From [Mycobacterium] vasticus (lineage in GTDB: Bacteria > Actinomycetota > Actinomycetes > Mycobacteriales > Mycobacteriaceae): 64,000 nt of DNA. Under the pieces are notes generated by a model. That model worked only from the letters and a program-made list of their open reading frames with translations. It had not been told where the DNA came from and ran no database searches. The position numbers were made by a program, and so were the translations under genes. Below, piece by piece: positions 47,332 to 55,469 of the stretch (the stretch's first letter is position 1; the number at the start of each line of letters is the position of its first letter). The stretch lies in contig NZ_CP084028.1 of the NCBI RefSeq assembly GCF_020181595.1, forward strand, positions 4,144,930-4,208,929. The letters run 5' to 3'.

Positions 47332-48477
47332 TCAGCCGAACACGCCGCTCAGCAAGTCCTGGAGACCCGCCAGTGCGTCGGTTGCCTGCGCTCCCGCGCC
47401 GCCGTCATCGAGGGCGTCCGGGATGAGGGGCAACTCGGCTCCGAGGGCGGGCGGCGTCACGACCACGGCACCCTTGCCGTCCCATCCCGAGCCGAGCAGA
47501 GCGCCGACGATCTGACCCCACGCCTCCCAGGCCGCGATCGGGCCGATCCCTTGGCCGTCCATCGCGATCTTGTTGAGCAGTGGGACACCGACCATTTCCA
47601 AGCCGATTCCGTTGAAGATCGAACCGCCTACCGCGGGAACAGATCCCGCCACTTCGCCGCCGGTACCCAGCACCTCGTACGGGCCGATCGACACCGATCC
47701 GGGAGTGAGCAGGCCACCGAAGGCGAACTCCAAGTGGTCCAGGCTCATGCCCACCGGGAGGAATCCCGCGTCGTTGACCATCGGCAGCACGAAATCGAGG
47801 TTGAGGGTGGCGCCGTTGAGGAAACCGCCCCACATGTTGGCGAGGATCTCGTTGAAGCCGTCACCCTCGTTGATGCTGTTCATCATCGCCACCCAGGGGC
47901 TGATGCCCGGCCCCAACGAGCCCATGATGATGGCGCTCAACGGAGATGCGAGGAAGTTGACGATCGGCGTCACCTGGTCGGCGTCGATGTCGGCCGGCAG
48001 GAAGCTCGGCAGCTGGTTGAACAGGAACGCGTGTCCGCTCAGCCCCACCCCGTCGAGGGTGTGGTTGGTTATGTGTCCGATCACGGTGTCCGGGACACCT
48101 TGCAGCGCGTAGCCGGTCTGCACCGCCTGCAGGTGTTCCTGGATCTGGGTGTTGATCGCAGCCAAGGTGCTGCTGCTCGGGTCGTCGAGGAACTGCTGCG
48201 CGTAGCCCGTCACGTTCGCGTACAGCTGCTGCCAGGCCACCCCGGGCGCCAGGAAGTAGTTGTTGAGCAGCGTCGTGGCGTTGGCGGACGCGGTGTTGAT
48301 CACGTCTTGCCACGGGTCAGCCAGGCCGGACAGGGCCCCGCCTGCGGTGAGCGCGACGTCGATCACTGTGGGTGCCATCGGCTTTGGCGAAGGGACAGAC
48401 ACCGGCGTGGCGGCGATCAGGCCGGTCCCGGCGATGACGACGCCGGCCGTTGCGTAGGGGCGAAGAATGGCGTGCAA
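47332..48477 (-). CDS. Outer-membrane porin GjpA family protein
   Basis: This 381-residue protein begins MHAILRPYATAGVV, a signal-peptide-like start typical of the actinobacterial GjpA family named after a Gordonia porin. The rest is rich in small and hydrophobic residues, with NNYFLAPG, PFLPADIDADQV-like and LLSGVFG end motifs. TTG 48477 is chosen because GAAGGAG lies five bases upstream; ATG 48495 is upstream of that site and less likely. Pore activity is inferred from family naming only. Confidence 0.75.
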   Translation of the reverse strand: MHAILRPYATAGVVIAGTGLIAATPVSVPSPKPMAPTVIDVALTAGGALSGLADPWQDVINTASANATTLLNNYFLAPGVAWQQLYANVTGYAQQFLDDPSSSTLAAINTQIQEHLQAVQTGYALQGVPDTVIGHITNHTLDGVGLSGHAFLFNQLPSFLPADIDADQVTPIVNFLASPLSAIIMGSLGPGISPWVAMMNSINEGDGFNEILANMWGGFLNGATLNLDFVLPMVNDAGFLPVGMSLDHLEFAFGGLLTPGSVSIGPYEVLGTGGEVAGSVPAVGGSIFNGIGLEMVGVPLLNKIAMDGQGIGPIAAWEAWGQIVGALLGSGWDGKGAVVVTPPALGAELPLIPDALDDGGAGAQATDALAGLQDLLSGVFG

Positions 48478-48495
48478 GGGGACTCCTTCAGTCAT

Positions 48496-48980
48496 GTGAG
48501 GCAGTGCGTCGAAACGTAGCTGAGGTTGAGCTGAAAAACGCCACCACTGAACGCTGAATACGTAAACGGTGAGTCCGCACGGTGGATCCGGCAATTTCAC
48601 GGACCTGCGAAACGCCAGGTAGGAGGCATCGGGTTCATTTCCAGCAACTTGTTGAAGGCTTCGGTTTGGTTCAACTGGAAATTACTTGTGGGTAGTAACT
48701 GAAACATGTTCAGCGCAGCCGGTTACGCGTTGGACGGACGCGTAATCACAGCTTGACCTGCGTTGACGTTGATCAAGACCGTGCCCGCCGATCCTGATGA
48801 ATAAACAGGTCTAAAGTCCTCCGCACCAAACATTCACGGTTACGCAGGCTAACTTTCGATACAACCCGTATTCGAGCACGTCAATGCGGGCGAGCCGCAC
48901 TTTTCAGCGGCACCGAGCCGGGCTTTCGGGGCCGGGTTCGCGCTCTGGCGTCATCCGGAGCTGTGTTTCCTGAGAATCTG
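48496..48980. other. Gene-free stretch with several palindromes
   Basis: No credible gene is seen across about 480 bases, and base composition is less GC-rich than around it. It holds inverted repeats GTTGAA...TTCAAC (48651-48675), CTGAA-ACATG-TTCAG (48699-48713) and TTACGCG...CGCGTAA (48723-48745). It lies between the GjpA start and the end of the marR pair, so it probably holds the GjpA promoter and regulator sites. Confidence 0.5.
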
Positions 48981-49463
48981 TCAAGTCTGCGGCGAGGCAG
49001 CCCGGCGGCAGACATCACCCAGCGCGATCGCCTGCTGGCGCGACATCGGGTCCAAGTAGTGCGCGCGGATTGCTTGCGCGTAGGTCGCCACAGCGCGCTG
49101 GAGCTGCTCAAGGCCGTGACCGGTGATGCTGGCGAGCACGGCTCGCCGGTCCGTCGGGTGCGGACTCCGGGCGACCAGGCCTTGCCTTTCCAGTCGATCA
49201 ATCAGTTGCGTCACCCGGCTCCGGGTCAACGCGAATGCCGTGGCCAGGTCACTCATACGTGCTGAGGTGTCGACCGAACGCCCCAACATCTCGAGCATCA
49301 GAACCTCGAACAACGAGAGTCCGTGTGCGCTGATCAGGCAGTCGTTCAACGCGGCGAACAGGCGCAGCGACGAATCCACGAACTCGTGCACACCGGCACT
49401 TTCGGCGGCATCGAGCGTCGGCAGACTCCATACCGGTCGCATCGCCGCCATCCGCCGCTCCAT
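48981..49463 (-). CDS. MarR family transcriptional regulator (second of a pair)
   Basis: This 160-residue protein has a winged helix: LSLFEVLMLEML, SARMSDLATAFALTRSRVTQ (recognition helix, ~74-92), LIDRLERQGLVARS and the wing PTDRRAVLASIT near 110. ATG 49463 starts it 56 bases after the restored stop of the preceding MarR gene. In the sequence as given, its frame also reads through from that gene because of the frameshift there. Targets are unknown; the palindromes at 48496-48980 are candidates. Confidence 0.8.
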   Translation of the reverse strand: MERRMAAMRPVWSLPTLDAAESAGVHEFVDSSLRLFAALNDCLISAHGLSLFEVLMLEMLGRSVDTSARMSDLATAFALTRSRVTQLIDRLERQGLVARSPHPTDRRAVLASITGHGLEQLQRAVATYAQAIRAHYLDPMSRQQAIALGDVCRRAASPQT

Positions 49464-49519
49464 GCTCGGCGATGGTAATGACGTACTCGCCGAACGGTGT
49501 CTGAATGCGCGTTCGCTTT

Positions 49520-50027
49520 TCAGGCCTCCGGCGACTTGGCCGCGAAGCCGAGCAACGCCCCGTTGATCCGGCGACAGTTCTCCTCCAGGGTCGAGAGCTG
49601 GCGACGTGACAGCGAGCCGATGAGGTGGGTCTTGACCCCCTTGCGCGTAGTTCAGGCTGGCCAGCCCGGCCACCCGCCGTCCTTCGTCGGTGATTCGCGC
49701 GACCACTCCGCGCCGATCAGCCGAATTCGGTTCTCTGCGTACCAGATCCCGCTCTTCGAGCCGGCGGATCCGCTTGGTCATGTGATGGGGACTGGCCGCC
49801 AGCGCGTCGGCCAGATCACCCATCCGCACCGCGCCGTCATCAGACCGGTCCAGGATGTCGAGCACCCGTAAGTCGATCACCGAAAGCTGGTGTGCATCGG
49901 TCAGCCAACGGTCCATCGCGGTGTGGAACCGTAGCGCGGCATGCAGATAGTTCTGCCACGACCGCTGTTCGGCGATATCGAGTCCGGGCAGATCACTTGC
50001 GGTTCGGCGGCGAGACAGGCGCGGCAT
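49520..50027 (-). pseudogene. MarR family regulator with +1 frameshift (first of a pair)
   Basis: The first ~126 residues are a normal MarR domain (RMGDLADALAASPHHMTK recognition region; wing NSADRRGVVARIT). After NYAQG the frame slips at a run of five C (49636-49640, G on the coding strand). With four bases the chain continues VKTHLIGSLSRRQLSTLEE and ends KSPEA at 49520, giving 168 residues. As given, the frame runs into the second MarR gene and makes a false 360-residue fusion. A run-length sequencing error or a recent slip are both possible. ATG 50027 is the preferred start. Confidence 0.75.
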
Positions 50028-50106
50028 GCAGGGATGGTAAACATGCCGAGCCAAGCGTGACACGGTAACCGGCCGGTTAGTAAGCGTTCCCCCACTCGCT
50101 GAGTGC

Positions 50107-50766
50107 TTACAGCGGCGACGGCGGCTGAGCCGGACGCGGCCCGATGCCGCAGGCCGACGCGAACTGCTGCGGGGTCAGCCCGTCGGCGGAGTTCATGTCG
50201 CACCGCCCGAACGGCGGACAGCCCTCCGGTAGCCCGCCGCCATAACCGTTCCCGTCGGTGTACTGGTGGGCCACCTTGCCCGGATACGGCGGGTTGGACC
50301 CGTAGGCGGCAATGATCAGCCGGATGTCGTCGGGTTTGGTGGGCCACAGCCGGTTGAGATCGTAGACGTTGCCGTAACCGATTATCCGGGAACGGTTTCC
50401 GCACCACTCGGCCAGATTCCAGTACAACCGATTGATCGGATCGGATTGGTTGCCGCCCGGATTGCCGCCGGACTCGACGTCGAGCATCAATGACACCCGC
50501 GGGTGCAGGCCGCCGTTCTCGGCGAACATCGCCTGCACCGTGGCGGCATTGGACTGCCAGGTCGCCGGCCGCACGTAGGTGTAGACGATCCCGAACGTCA
50601 GCCGGCCGTCATCGAGCGCGCTGCGCATCCAGGCGTAGTTGCGGGCGAAGTTGTGGTCGCGGTAGGTGCCGTCGCTTACCCGGATCGACAGCACCCGGTA
50701 GGGGTAGGAATCATCGACCGGCACTTGAAATTCGGAGACATCTGCGAACAGCGTGTTGGGTATCAC
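50107..50766 (-). CDS. Glycoside hydrolase family 25-like protein
   Basis: This 219-residue protein has FADVSEFQ near the start and LMLDVESGG near residue 95, a D-x-E pair as in GH25 muramidases and related TIM-barrel lysins. IIGYGNVYDLNR and IIAAYGSNPP follow. The C-terminal ~40 residues are Pro/Gly-rich. There is no signal peptide, which is unusual for a wall hydrolase and fits a phage-derived or tail-associated origin. GTG start overlaps the hydrolase stop (GTGA), so the two are coupled. Confidence 0.65.
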   Translation of the reverse strand: MIPNTLFADVSEFQVPVDDSYPYRVLSIRVSDGTYRDHNFARNYAWMRSALDDGRLTFGIVYTYVRPATWQSNAATVQAMFAENGGLHPRVSLMLDVESGGNPGGNQSDPINRLYWNLAEWCGNRSRIIGYGNVYDLNRLWPTKPDDIRLIIAAYGSNPPYPGKVAHQYTDGNGYGGGLPEGCPPFGRCDMNSADGLTPQQFASACGIGPRPAQPPSPL

Positions 50767-51605
50767 GCGGTGTGCTTCTCGAAGTGCTCGGTGAGCAGCT
50801 TGGTCAGCCGCTGCGGCGCCTCGTCCGGAATCCAGTGACTGATTCCTTCCAGCGTCTGCAACTCCCACGGACCGGTGACGAGTCGCTGGGACAGCTCGTG
50901 GCCCTTACGGCCGACGGCGGTGTCGCCGTCGCTCCACACCTGCAGGGTGGGAACCGGAACCTTGCGCCGCAGAATGGCCGGCGGCGTCAACGGCATGCCC
51001 CGATACCAGTTCAGCGCGGTTCGGGCGCTGCCGAGCCGCTGCAGATCGGCGAAATCCCTGGCGGCATTCGCCTTGCTCTGGCCGGTTCCGCGCAGGTTGG
51101 CGATGAAGCGGGATTCGTTGCCCAACAACATCTCCGGCAACCACGGCAGCTGGAAGAACAGCATGTACCAGGATTTGAGGGCCTGGCCGCTGCGGGCCAT
51201 CGACTGGATGAAGGCCAGCGGATGCGGAACCGATACCGCACTCAGAGTCTTGACCAGGTCAGGGCGCTCGGCCGCGACGCCCCACGCGACGGCGGCTCCC
51301 CAGTCGTGGCCGACAACGTGTACCGGGCCGACGCCGGCGGCGTCGATCAGGGCGACGGCGTCGGCGACCAGCTCGGTCAGCCGGTAGTCGCGGCGCCGCG
51401 TCGGCAGCGCGCCGGGTGTGTAGCCGCGCTGATCCGGCGTCAGCGTCCGGAACCCCTGATCGTTCAGCAGTTCGGCCACGTCCACCCAGGAGGACGACGT
51501 CTGCGGAAAGCCGTGCAGCAGCACGACCGGGACGCCGTCCTGCGGGCCGGAGTCGCGGACGGCGAAAACGAGACCCTGTCGTTCGAATGTGGTCAGTCTG
51601 GACAT
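50763..51605 (-). CDS. Alpha/beta hydrolase (epoxide hydrolase-like)
   Basis: This 280-residue protein has HGFPQTSSSW near residue 31, the nucleophile Asp in VGHDWGAAVAWG near residue 100, and the catalytic His in EGISHWIPDEAP near 256. HGFP and HDWG fit epoxide hydrolases or haloacid dehalogenase-like enzymes. It diverges from the LysR gene with 44 bases between starts, so LysR control is likely. Confidence 0.85.
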   Translation of the reverse strand: MSRLTTFERQGLVFAVRDSGPQDGVPVVLLHGFPQTSSSWVDVAELLNDQGFRTLTPDQRGYTPGALPTRRRDYRLTELVADAVALIDAAGVGPVHVVGHDWGAAVAWGVAAERPDLVKTLSAVSVPHPLAFIQSMARSGQALKSWYMLFFQLPWLPEMLLGNESRFIANLRGTGQSKANAARDFADLQRLGSARTALNWYRGMPLTPPAILRRKVPVPTLQVWSDGDTAVGRKGHELSQRLVTGPWELQTLEGISHWIPDEAPQRLTKLLTEHFEKHTA

Positions 51606-51627
51606 GTAGCCATCTTCTCAGTCCTGC

Positions 51628-51649
51628 CGATCATTTCTATAGTTGATCG
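51628..51649. promoter_or_regulatory. Palindrome between LysR and hydrolase genes
   Basis: CGATCA-N10-TGATCG is perfect in its 6-base arms, ends right at the LysR ATG, and lies in the only gap between the divergent genes. Probable LysR or promoter-overlapping operator. Confidence 0.5.
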
Positions 51650-52567
51650 ATGGAGTTGCGGCACATCAAGTATCTGCTGGCAGTCGCCGACCATCAGAAT
51701 TTCACTCGGGCGGCCGAGGCGCTGCACGTCTCCCAACCCACGCTCTCCCAACAGATCAAACAACTCGAACACACCATCGGGGTGGAGCTGTTCGACCGGA
51801 CCGGTCGCACCGTCCGGCTCACCGATGCCGGAGCGGCCTACGTCCACCATGTCCGACTGGCACTGCGGGACCTGCAGGCCGCCGAGCGTGCCGTGCACGA
51901 TGTGCAGGATCTGTCTCGCGGCAGCCTGCGCGTGGCGACGACGCCCACGTTCACCGCGTACCTGATCGGCCCCCTGATACAGCGGTTCCGAGCCGACTAT
52001 CCAGGTATCGGACTGACGATCCTGGAGACCAATCAGGATCACATCGAGGCCGATCTGCTGGCCGATCGACTCGATCTGGGCATCGGTTTCGCCGGCCACC
52101 ACGCGGCCGGTATCGAGGCCCGCACACTGTTCACCGAGACGCTGGGACTGGTGGTCGGGTCCGGGCATCCGCTGGCGACTGCTTCGCACCCGGTGGCCCT
52201 CGCGGAGCTGGCCGATGTGCCGATGGGCCTGCTCAGCTCGGACTTCGCCACTCGGTTGCACGTGAACTCCTATTTCGCGGAATACAAAGCGCCGCACTAT
52301 ATTGCCATCGAGTCGAACTCGATGAGCGCGCTGTTGGAGTTGGTGCGGCGCAACGTCGTGACGACCGTGTTGCCGGACGCGATCACCAGCGAGCAGGCCG
52401 ACCTGCACCCCGTGGTCTTGGAGCCGTCGCTGCCGATCCGCACCGTACAACTGCTGCAGCGTGGCGGCATCTACCAAACTGCCGCGGCACGCGCATTCAA
52501 CAGCACCTTGGACACGGTGGTGGCCGAACGGCGGTGCCCCTCGGGCAAGTATTGGTCATACCAATAG
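51650..52567 (+). CDS. LysR family transcriptional regulator
   Basis: This 305-residue protein has the LysR helix-turn-helix FTRAAEALHVSQPTLSQQIK (residues 18-37), a linker helix and a periplasmic-binding-like effector domain from about residue 90. It is closest in style to CynR/CbbR-like regulators. It probably controls the divergent hydrolase and itself. The effector is unknown. Confidence 0.9.
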   Translation: MELRHIKYLLAVADHQNFTRAAEALHVSQPTLSQQIKQLEHTIGVELFDRTGRTVRLTDAGAAYVHHVRLALRDLQAAERAVHDVQDLSRGSLRVATTPTFTAYLIGPLIQRFRADYPGIGLTILETNQDHIEADLLADRLDLGIGFAGHHAAGIEARTLFTETLGLVVGSGHPLATASHPVALAELADVPMGLLSSDFATRLHVNSYFAEYKAPHYIAIESNSMSALLELVRRNVVTTVLPDAITSEQADLHPVVLEPSLPIRTVQLLQRGGIYQTAAARAFNSTLDTVVAERRCPSGKYWSYQ

Positions 52568-52648
52568 CTCCCGGTGGATCTACGTATTGGACATCGTTTG
52601 CGCCGGCTCCCATGCTGAATGTCGTCTGAGTGAACACTTTTCAAACAG

Positions 52649-52912
52649 ATGGGGGCGGCGGTGCAATATCTGAGGTTCAACCTGATCAACAAGCATGGGG
52701 TCTCTGACCAACGTGGCGAGGTGTTGATCGCCCCGTCCGAGATCGAGTCGGCGCGCTCCTTCATACACACCGACCACATCCTGTCCCATCACGAAATCGG
52801 CGCGATCATCACGACCAAGACCGGTGACAAGCACTACGTCTCACAACACACCAACGAGATCGCCGAGATGCTCCGCATGGCCGACGATCGCGAGAGAGGC
52901 TGGATTTCCTAA
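52649..52912 (+). CDS. Hypothetical protein (87 aa)
   Basis: The product includes VQYLRFNLINKHGV, a SEIESARSFIHTDHIL helix and TTKTGDKHYVSQHTNEIAEML. GTG 52661 is an alternative start, since the conserved-looking part begins there. It sits 2 bases before the next gene, so the pair is probably one operon. No family is recognised; it has no signal or membrane segment. Confidence 0.5.
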   Translation: MGAAVQYLRFNLINKHGVSDQRGEVLIAPSEIESARSFIHTDHILSHHEIGAIITTKTGDKHYVSQHTNEIAEMLRMADDRERGWIS

Positions 52913-52914
52913 CA

Positions 52915-53349
52915 ATGACGACTGCCCTGAGTTACGAGCTCGAGATCGTCGACGCACCCGGTTTGGCCCAACTGGAGGAGCGACTGAAGCTCGGACACCG
53001 CCGCCGCATCGCGGTCATCAATGCACCGCTGCATTCAGCGTTGCGCCAACTGCCGGTCAGTCGCGCGAATCCCTACGACTCCGACGTAGTCATCGCGTTC
53101 GCGATGCGACGAGTAGATCTGGCGTGGTTGAAGCCTGCCTATCGAGCCGCCTATGCGCGTCGGACGAGTTGGCTCGTCTACCCCGAGCCGACCCGCCCCG
53201 GAACGGACCTGCGCTGGGACTGGTTCCTGGCGGCGCTGCGCCAGTACGGCGTCCACGTCATCGAGCAGATTTCCATCGACAGAAACTGGTCGGCAGTCCA
53301 GTTGATGTCGAAGCAGATCGGCGATCAGGACGCGACCCTGGTGGGGTAA
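52915..53349 (+). CDS. Hypothetical protein, DUF3052-like
   Basis: This 144-residue protein has a central FAMRRVDLAWLKPAYRAAYARRTSWLVYPEP and ends RQYGVHVIEQISIDRNWSAVQLMSK (segment positions about 60-95 and 113-138). The alternation of hydrophobic strands and the closing S-x-D/S-x-x-W-S-a-x-x-L resembles actinobacterial DUF3052 proteins; this comparison is from memory. ATG 52915 follows TTCCTAACA without a strong ribosome site. Function unknown. A tRNA-Ser on the other strand begins nine bases after the stop. Confidence 0.55.
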   Translation: MTTALSYELEIVDAPGLAQLEERLKLGHRRRIAVINAPLHSALRQLPVSRANPYDSDVVIAFAMRRVDLAWLKPAYRAAYARRTSWLVYPEPTRPGTDLRWDWFLAALRQYGVHVIEQISIDRNWSAVQLMSKQIGDQDATLVG

Positions 53350-53357
53350 AAAAATTG

Positions 53358-53444
53358 CGGTGGCGGAGGGATTTGAACCCCCGGACGGTTTTAGCCGTCT
53401 CTCGCTTTCAAGGCGAGTGCATTAGGCCGCTCTGCCACGCCACC
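53358..53444 (-). tRNA. tRNA-Ser(TGA)
   Basis: Acceptor GGTGGCG pairs with CGCCACC; loop CTTGAAA reads TGA; long variable arm; T-loop TTCAAAT. CCA is not encoded. A run of seven T follows on the coding strand (53350-53356 region), which can terminate transcription. Confidence 0.95.
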
Positions 53445-53574
53445 GCGGGAGATGTTACCGGGTCAGCCGGGTTGCCCGCTGCCACCTACCTGCGCGACAA
53501 CGCGCATCGTCTCGATGACTGCATGCGCGCATTGCAGGTGCACGACACGAGCAAGGCAGTGCTGTGGGATCGGT

Positions 53575-53946
53575 TCACACGCAACCGACGGGATAGTCGT
53601 GCAGTCGTACGTCTGCGGTGAGCAGGTCCAAACGCTCAGCGATGGCCTGCGCCACCAGCATTCGGTCGAACGGGTCGCGGTGGTGCCATGGCAACTCTCG
53701 TAATATCTCGGCATGCGCTGCGGTGAACGGCAATTCACGAAACCCCGCCGCGCGCACCGCCTCATCGAGCCCGCCGGGCGCCCGCAGCTTGCCGAGTGAT
53801 GCCTTGATCGCCACTTCGGCGACGGTGATCGCCGAGACGAAGAGTTCGTTGTCGGGTTCGGCGATTGCGGTCCGATGCGCAGCCGCGAGATTCTTGTCGT
53901 CGGTCAACCACCAGAGCAGGACATGAGTATCGAGGAGTCCCCTCAT
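53575..53946 (-). CDS. vapC: VapC-type PIN-domain toxin
   Basis: This is a 123-residue PIN-domain RNase. The acidic residues expected in the active site are Asp6 (LLDTHVLLWWL), Glu44 (AEVA), Asp94 (DPFDR) and Asp112. VapC toxins cut tRNA or rRNA at specific sites. Its ATG overlaps the antitoxin stop (ATGA), the standard vapBC arrangement. The neighbouring tRNA-Ser gene may mark an insertion site. Confidence 0.9.
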   Translation of the reverse strand: MRGLLDTHVLLWWLTDDKNLAAAHRTAIAEPDNELFVSAITVAEVAIKASLGKLRAPGGLDEAVRAAGFRELPFTAAHAEILRELPWHHRDPFDRMLVAQAIAERLDLLTADVRLHDYPVGCV

Positions 53947-54182
53947 GCCCCGTACCAGTCGCGGTCGTCGGCGTCGCCGAATTGGTCGAAGTCCGCGGCG
54001 ATGGTCACCCTGCCCTTCCACAGGCCGGGCCGGCGCGGGACCCGATCCGGCTGGTAGGGAACCAGGCGCGCGATAGGCCTGCCGTTCCTGCTGATCACGA
54101 TCTCGGCACCGCCCTCCACTTGGGAGAGCAAACTCGAAAGACGCGTCTTCGCGTCATAGACATTAACGCTCTCGGAGCTCAT
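53943..54182 (-). CDS. vapB: VapB/Phd-YefM type antitoxin
   Basis: This 79-residue protein has a Phd/YefM DNA-binding N-terminus (VNVYDAKTRLSSLLSQVEGG, then EIVISRNGRPIARLVPY) and a C-terminal toxin-binding tail with GRVTIAADFDQFGD. It neutralises the adjacent VapC and represses its own promoter. ATG 54182 has no ribosome site but lies six bases after a -10 hexamer, so the transcript is probably leaderless. Confidence 0.9.
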   Translation of the reverse strand: MSSESVNVYDAKTRLSSLLSQVEGGAEIVISRNGRPIARLVPYQPDRVPRRPGLWKGRVTIAADFDQFGDADDRDWYGA

Positions 54183-54188
54183 GGGATC

Positions 54189-54217
54189 AGGGTACCGAGC
54201 TTGGTCAGACCTGACCA
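54189..54217 (-). promoter_or_regulatory. vapBC promoter and palindromic operator
   Basis: On the minus strand TACCCT (54189-54194) ends six bases before the vapB ATG. A perfect palindrome TGGTCAG-N2-CTGACCA (54202-54217) lies just upstream, where antitoxin binding would block RNA polymerase. Confidence 0.6.
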
Positions 54218-54253
54218 GACCTATGGGATCGGGCCGGTAGTAGCGTGTTCGGC

Positions 54254-55222
54254 ATGCATGCCATCGTCGCTGAGTCCCCTGAACATCTGGCTTGGCGGGA
54301 CGTTCCCGACACCCGGCCGGATCCGGGCGAAGTTCTGATCCAGGTCGCCGCGGCCGGGGTGAACCGGGCCGATCTGCTGCAGGCGGCCGGAATGTATCCA
54401 CCGCCGCCGGGAGCCAGCGCGATCATCGGGCTGGAGGTGTCCGGTGTGATCGCCGCGGTCGGTGACGGGGTCACGCAGTGGAGCGTCGGACAAGAGGTGT
54501 GCGCACTGTTGACCGGCGGCGGCTACGCCGAATACGTGGCGGTGCCCGCCGCGCAGGTGCTGCCGATCCCCGTCGGCGTGGACCTGGTGGACGCCGCGGC
54601 GCTGCCGGAGGTGGCGTGCACGGTGTGGTCGAACCTGGTGCAGACCGCCGGCCTGTCCGAGGGCCAACTACTTCTGGTGCACGGCGGCGCGAGCGGAGTG
54701 GGCAGCCACGCCATTCAGGTGGCCCGCCAACTCGGCGCGTGGGTGGCCGTCACCGCGGGCTCCGACACGAAGTTGCAGCTCTGCCGTGAACTGGGCGCGG
54801 AGATCACCGTCAACTACCACGACGAGGATTTCGTCGAGCGCGTCCGCGAGGCCGGCGGCGCCGACGTGATCCTGGACATCATGGGCGCCGCCTACCTCGA
54901 CCGCAATATCGACGCTCTGGCCAACGACGGCCGGCTGGTGGTGATCGGGATGCAGGGCGGGGTCAAGGGTGAGCTGAACATCGGCAAGCTGCTCGCCAAG
55001 CGCGCCGGGGTGATCGGCACGACGTTGCGCGGCCGGCCGGTGGACGGCCCACACGGCAAGGGCGCCGTGGTCGCGGCCGTGGCCGAGAAGGTCTGGCCGA
55101 TGCTCGCCGACGGCCGGATCAAACCGGTGATCGGAGCCAGCCTGCCGATCGCCCAGGCCGCTGAGGCGCACCGGTTGTTGGCCTCCGGTGAGGTGGCCGG
55201 GAAGGTACTGCTGACCGTTTAG
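54254..55222 (+). CDS. NADPH:quinone oxidoreductase (Rv3777-like)
   Basis: This 322-residue medium-chain dehydrogenase-like quinone reductase has the substrate loop GVNRADLLQAAGMYPPPPG near residue 35 and the NADPH motif HGGASGVGSHAIQVA near 141. It has no zinc-binding cysteines. It matches Rv3777. ATG 54254 is preferred over GTG 54245. No gene is seen between its stop and 55470; the inverted repeat arm lies there. Confidence 0.9.
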   Translation: MHAIVAESPEHLAWRDVPDTRPDPGEVLIQVAAAGVNRADLLQAAGMYPPPPGASAIIGLEVSGVIAAVGDGVTQWSVGQEVCALLTGGGYAEYVAVPAAQVLPIPVGVDLVDAAALPEVACTVWSNLVQTAGLSEGQLLLVHGGASGVGSHAIQVARQLGAWVAVTAGSDTKLQLCRELGAEITVNYHDEDFVERVREAGGADVILDIMGAAYLDRNIDALANDGRLVVIGMQGGVKGELNIGKLLAKRAGVIGTTLRGRPVDGPHGKGAVVAAVAEKVWPMLADGRIKPVIGASLPIAQAAEAHRLLASGEVAGKVLLTV

Positions 55223-55271
55223 TTGTGCGCGCCGCACCAGCGGGCGTCTCACCTCCACGGATCCGGACCTA

Positions 55272-55300
55272 TGTGATCGTTGCCCGCCTATGAGCGACAA
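55272..55300. repeat. Left inverted-repeat arm of a 1.76-kb unit
   Basis: This 29-base arm is repeated in opposite orientation at 57006-57034 with one mismatch. Its core is GCCCGCCTATGAGCGACAA. The two arms enclose the AlbA_2 gene. Confidence 0.85.
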
Positions 55301-55469
55301 CGGGCGGCTTTCGAACCAACTACTCCGAGGTGCCCCCGGGTTCGCGGTCCGATTCGTACTGAAAAAGTGCTAGAAAAATTCGGTCGGCTCGGAATCAACG
55401 CCAAAGAGCCACTACCTGCGAAAACATCGGCACTCGAAAATTACTCGAAAATCTAAATCCACCCAGAAG

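Noticed and set aside
48981..50063. A 360-residue double-MarR protein
   Set aside because: The junction sequence has no MarR homology, while a one-base correction gives a natural end; it is a frameshift product.
53450..53574. Possible small gene between tRNA-Ser(TGA) and vapC
   Set aside because: No start with a ribosome site or coding character; treated as spacer.
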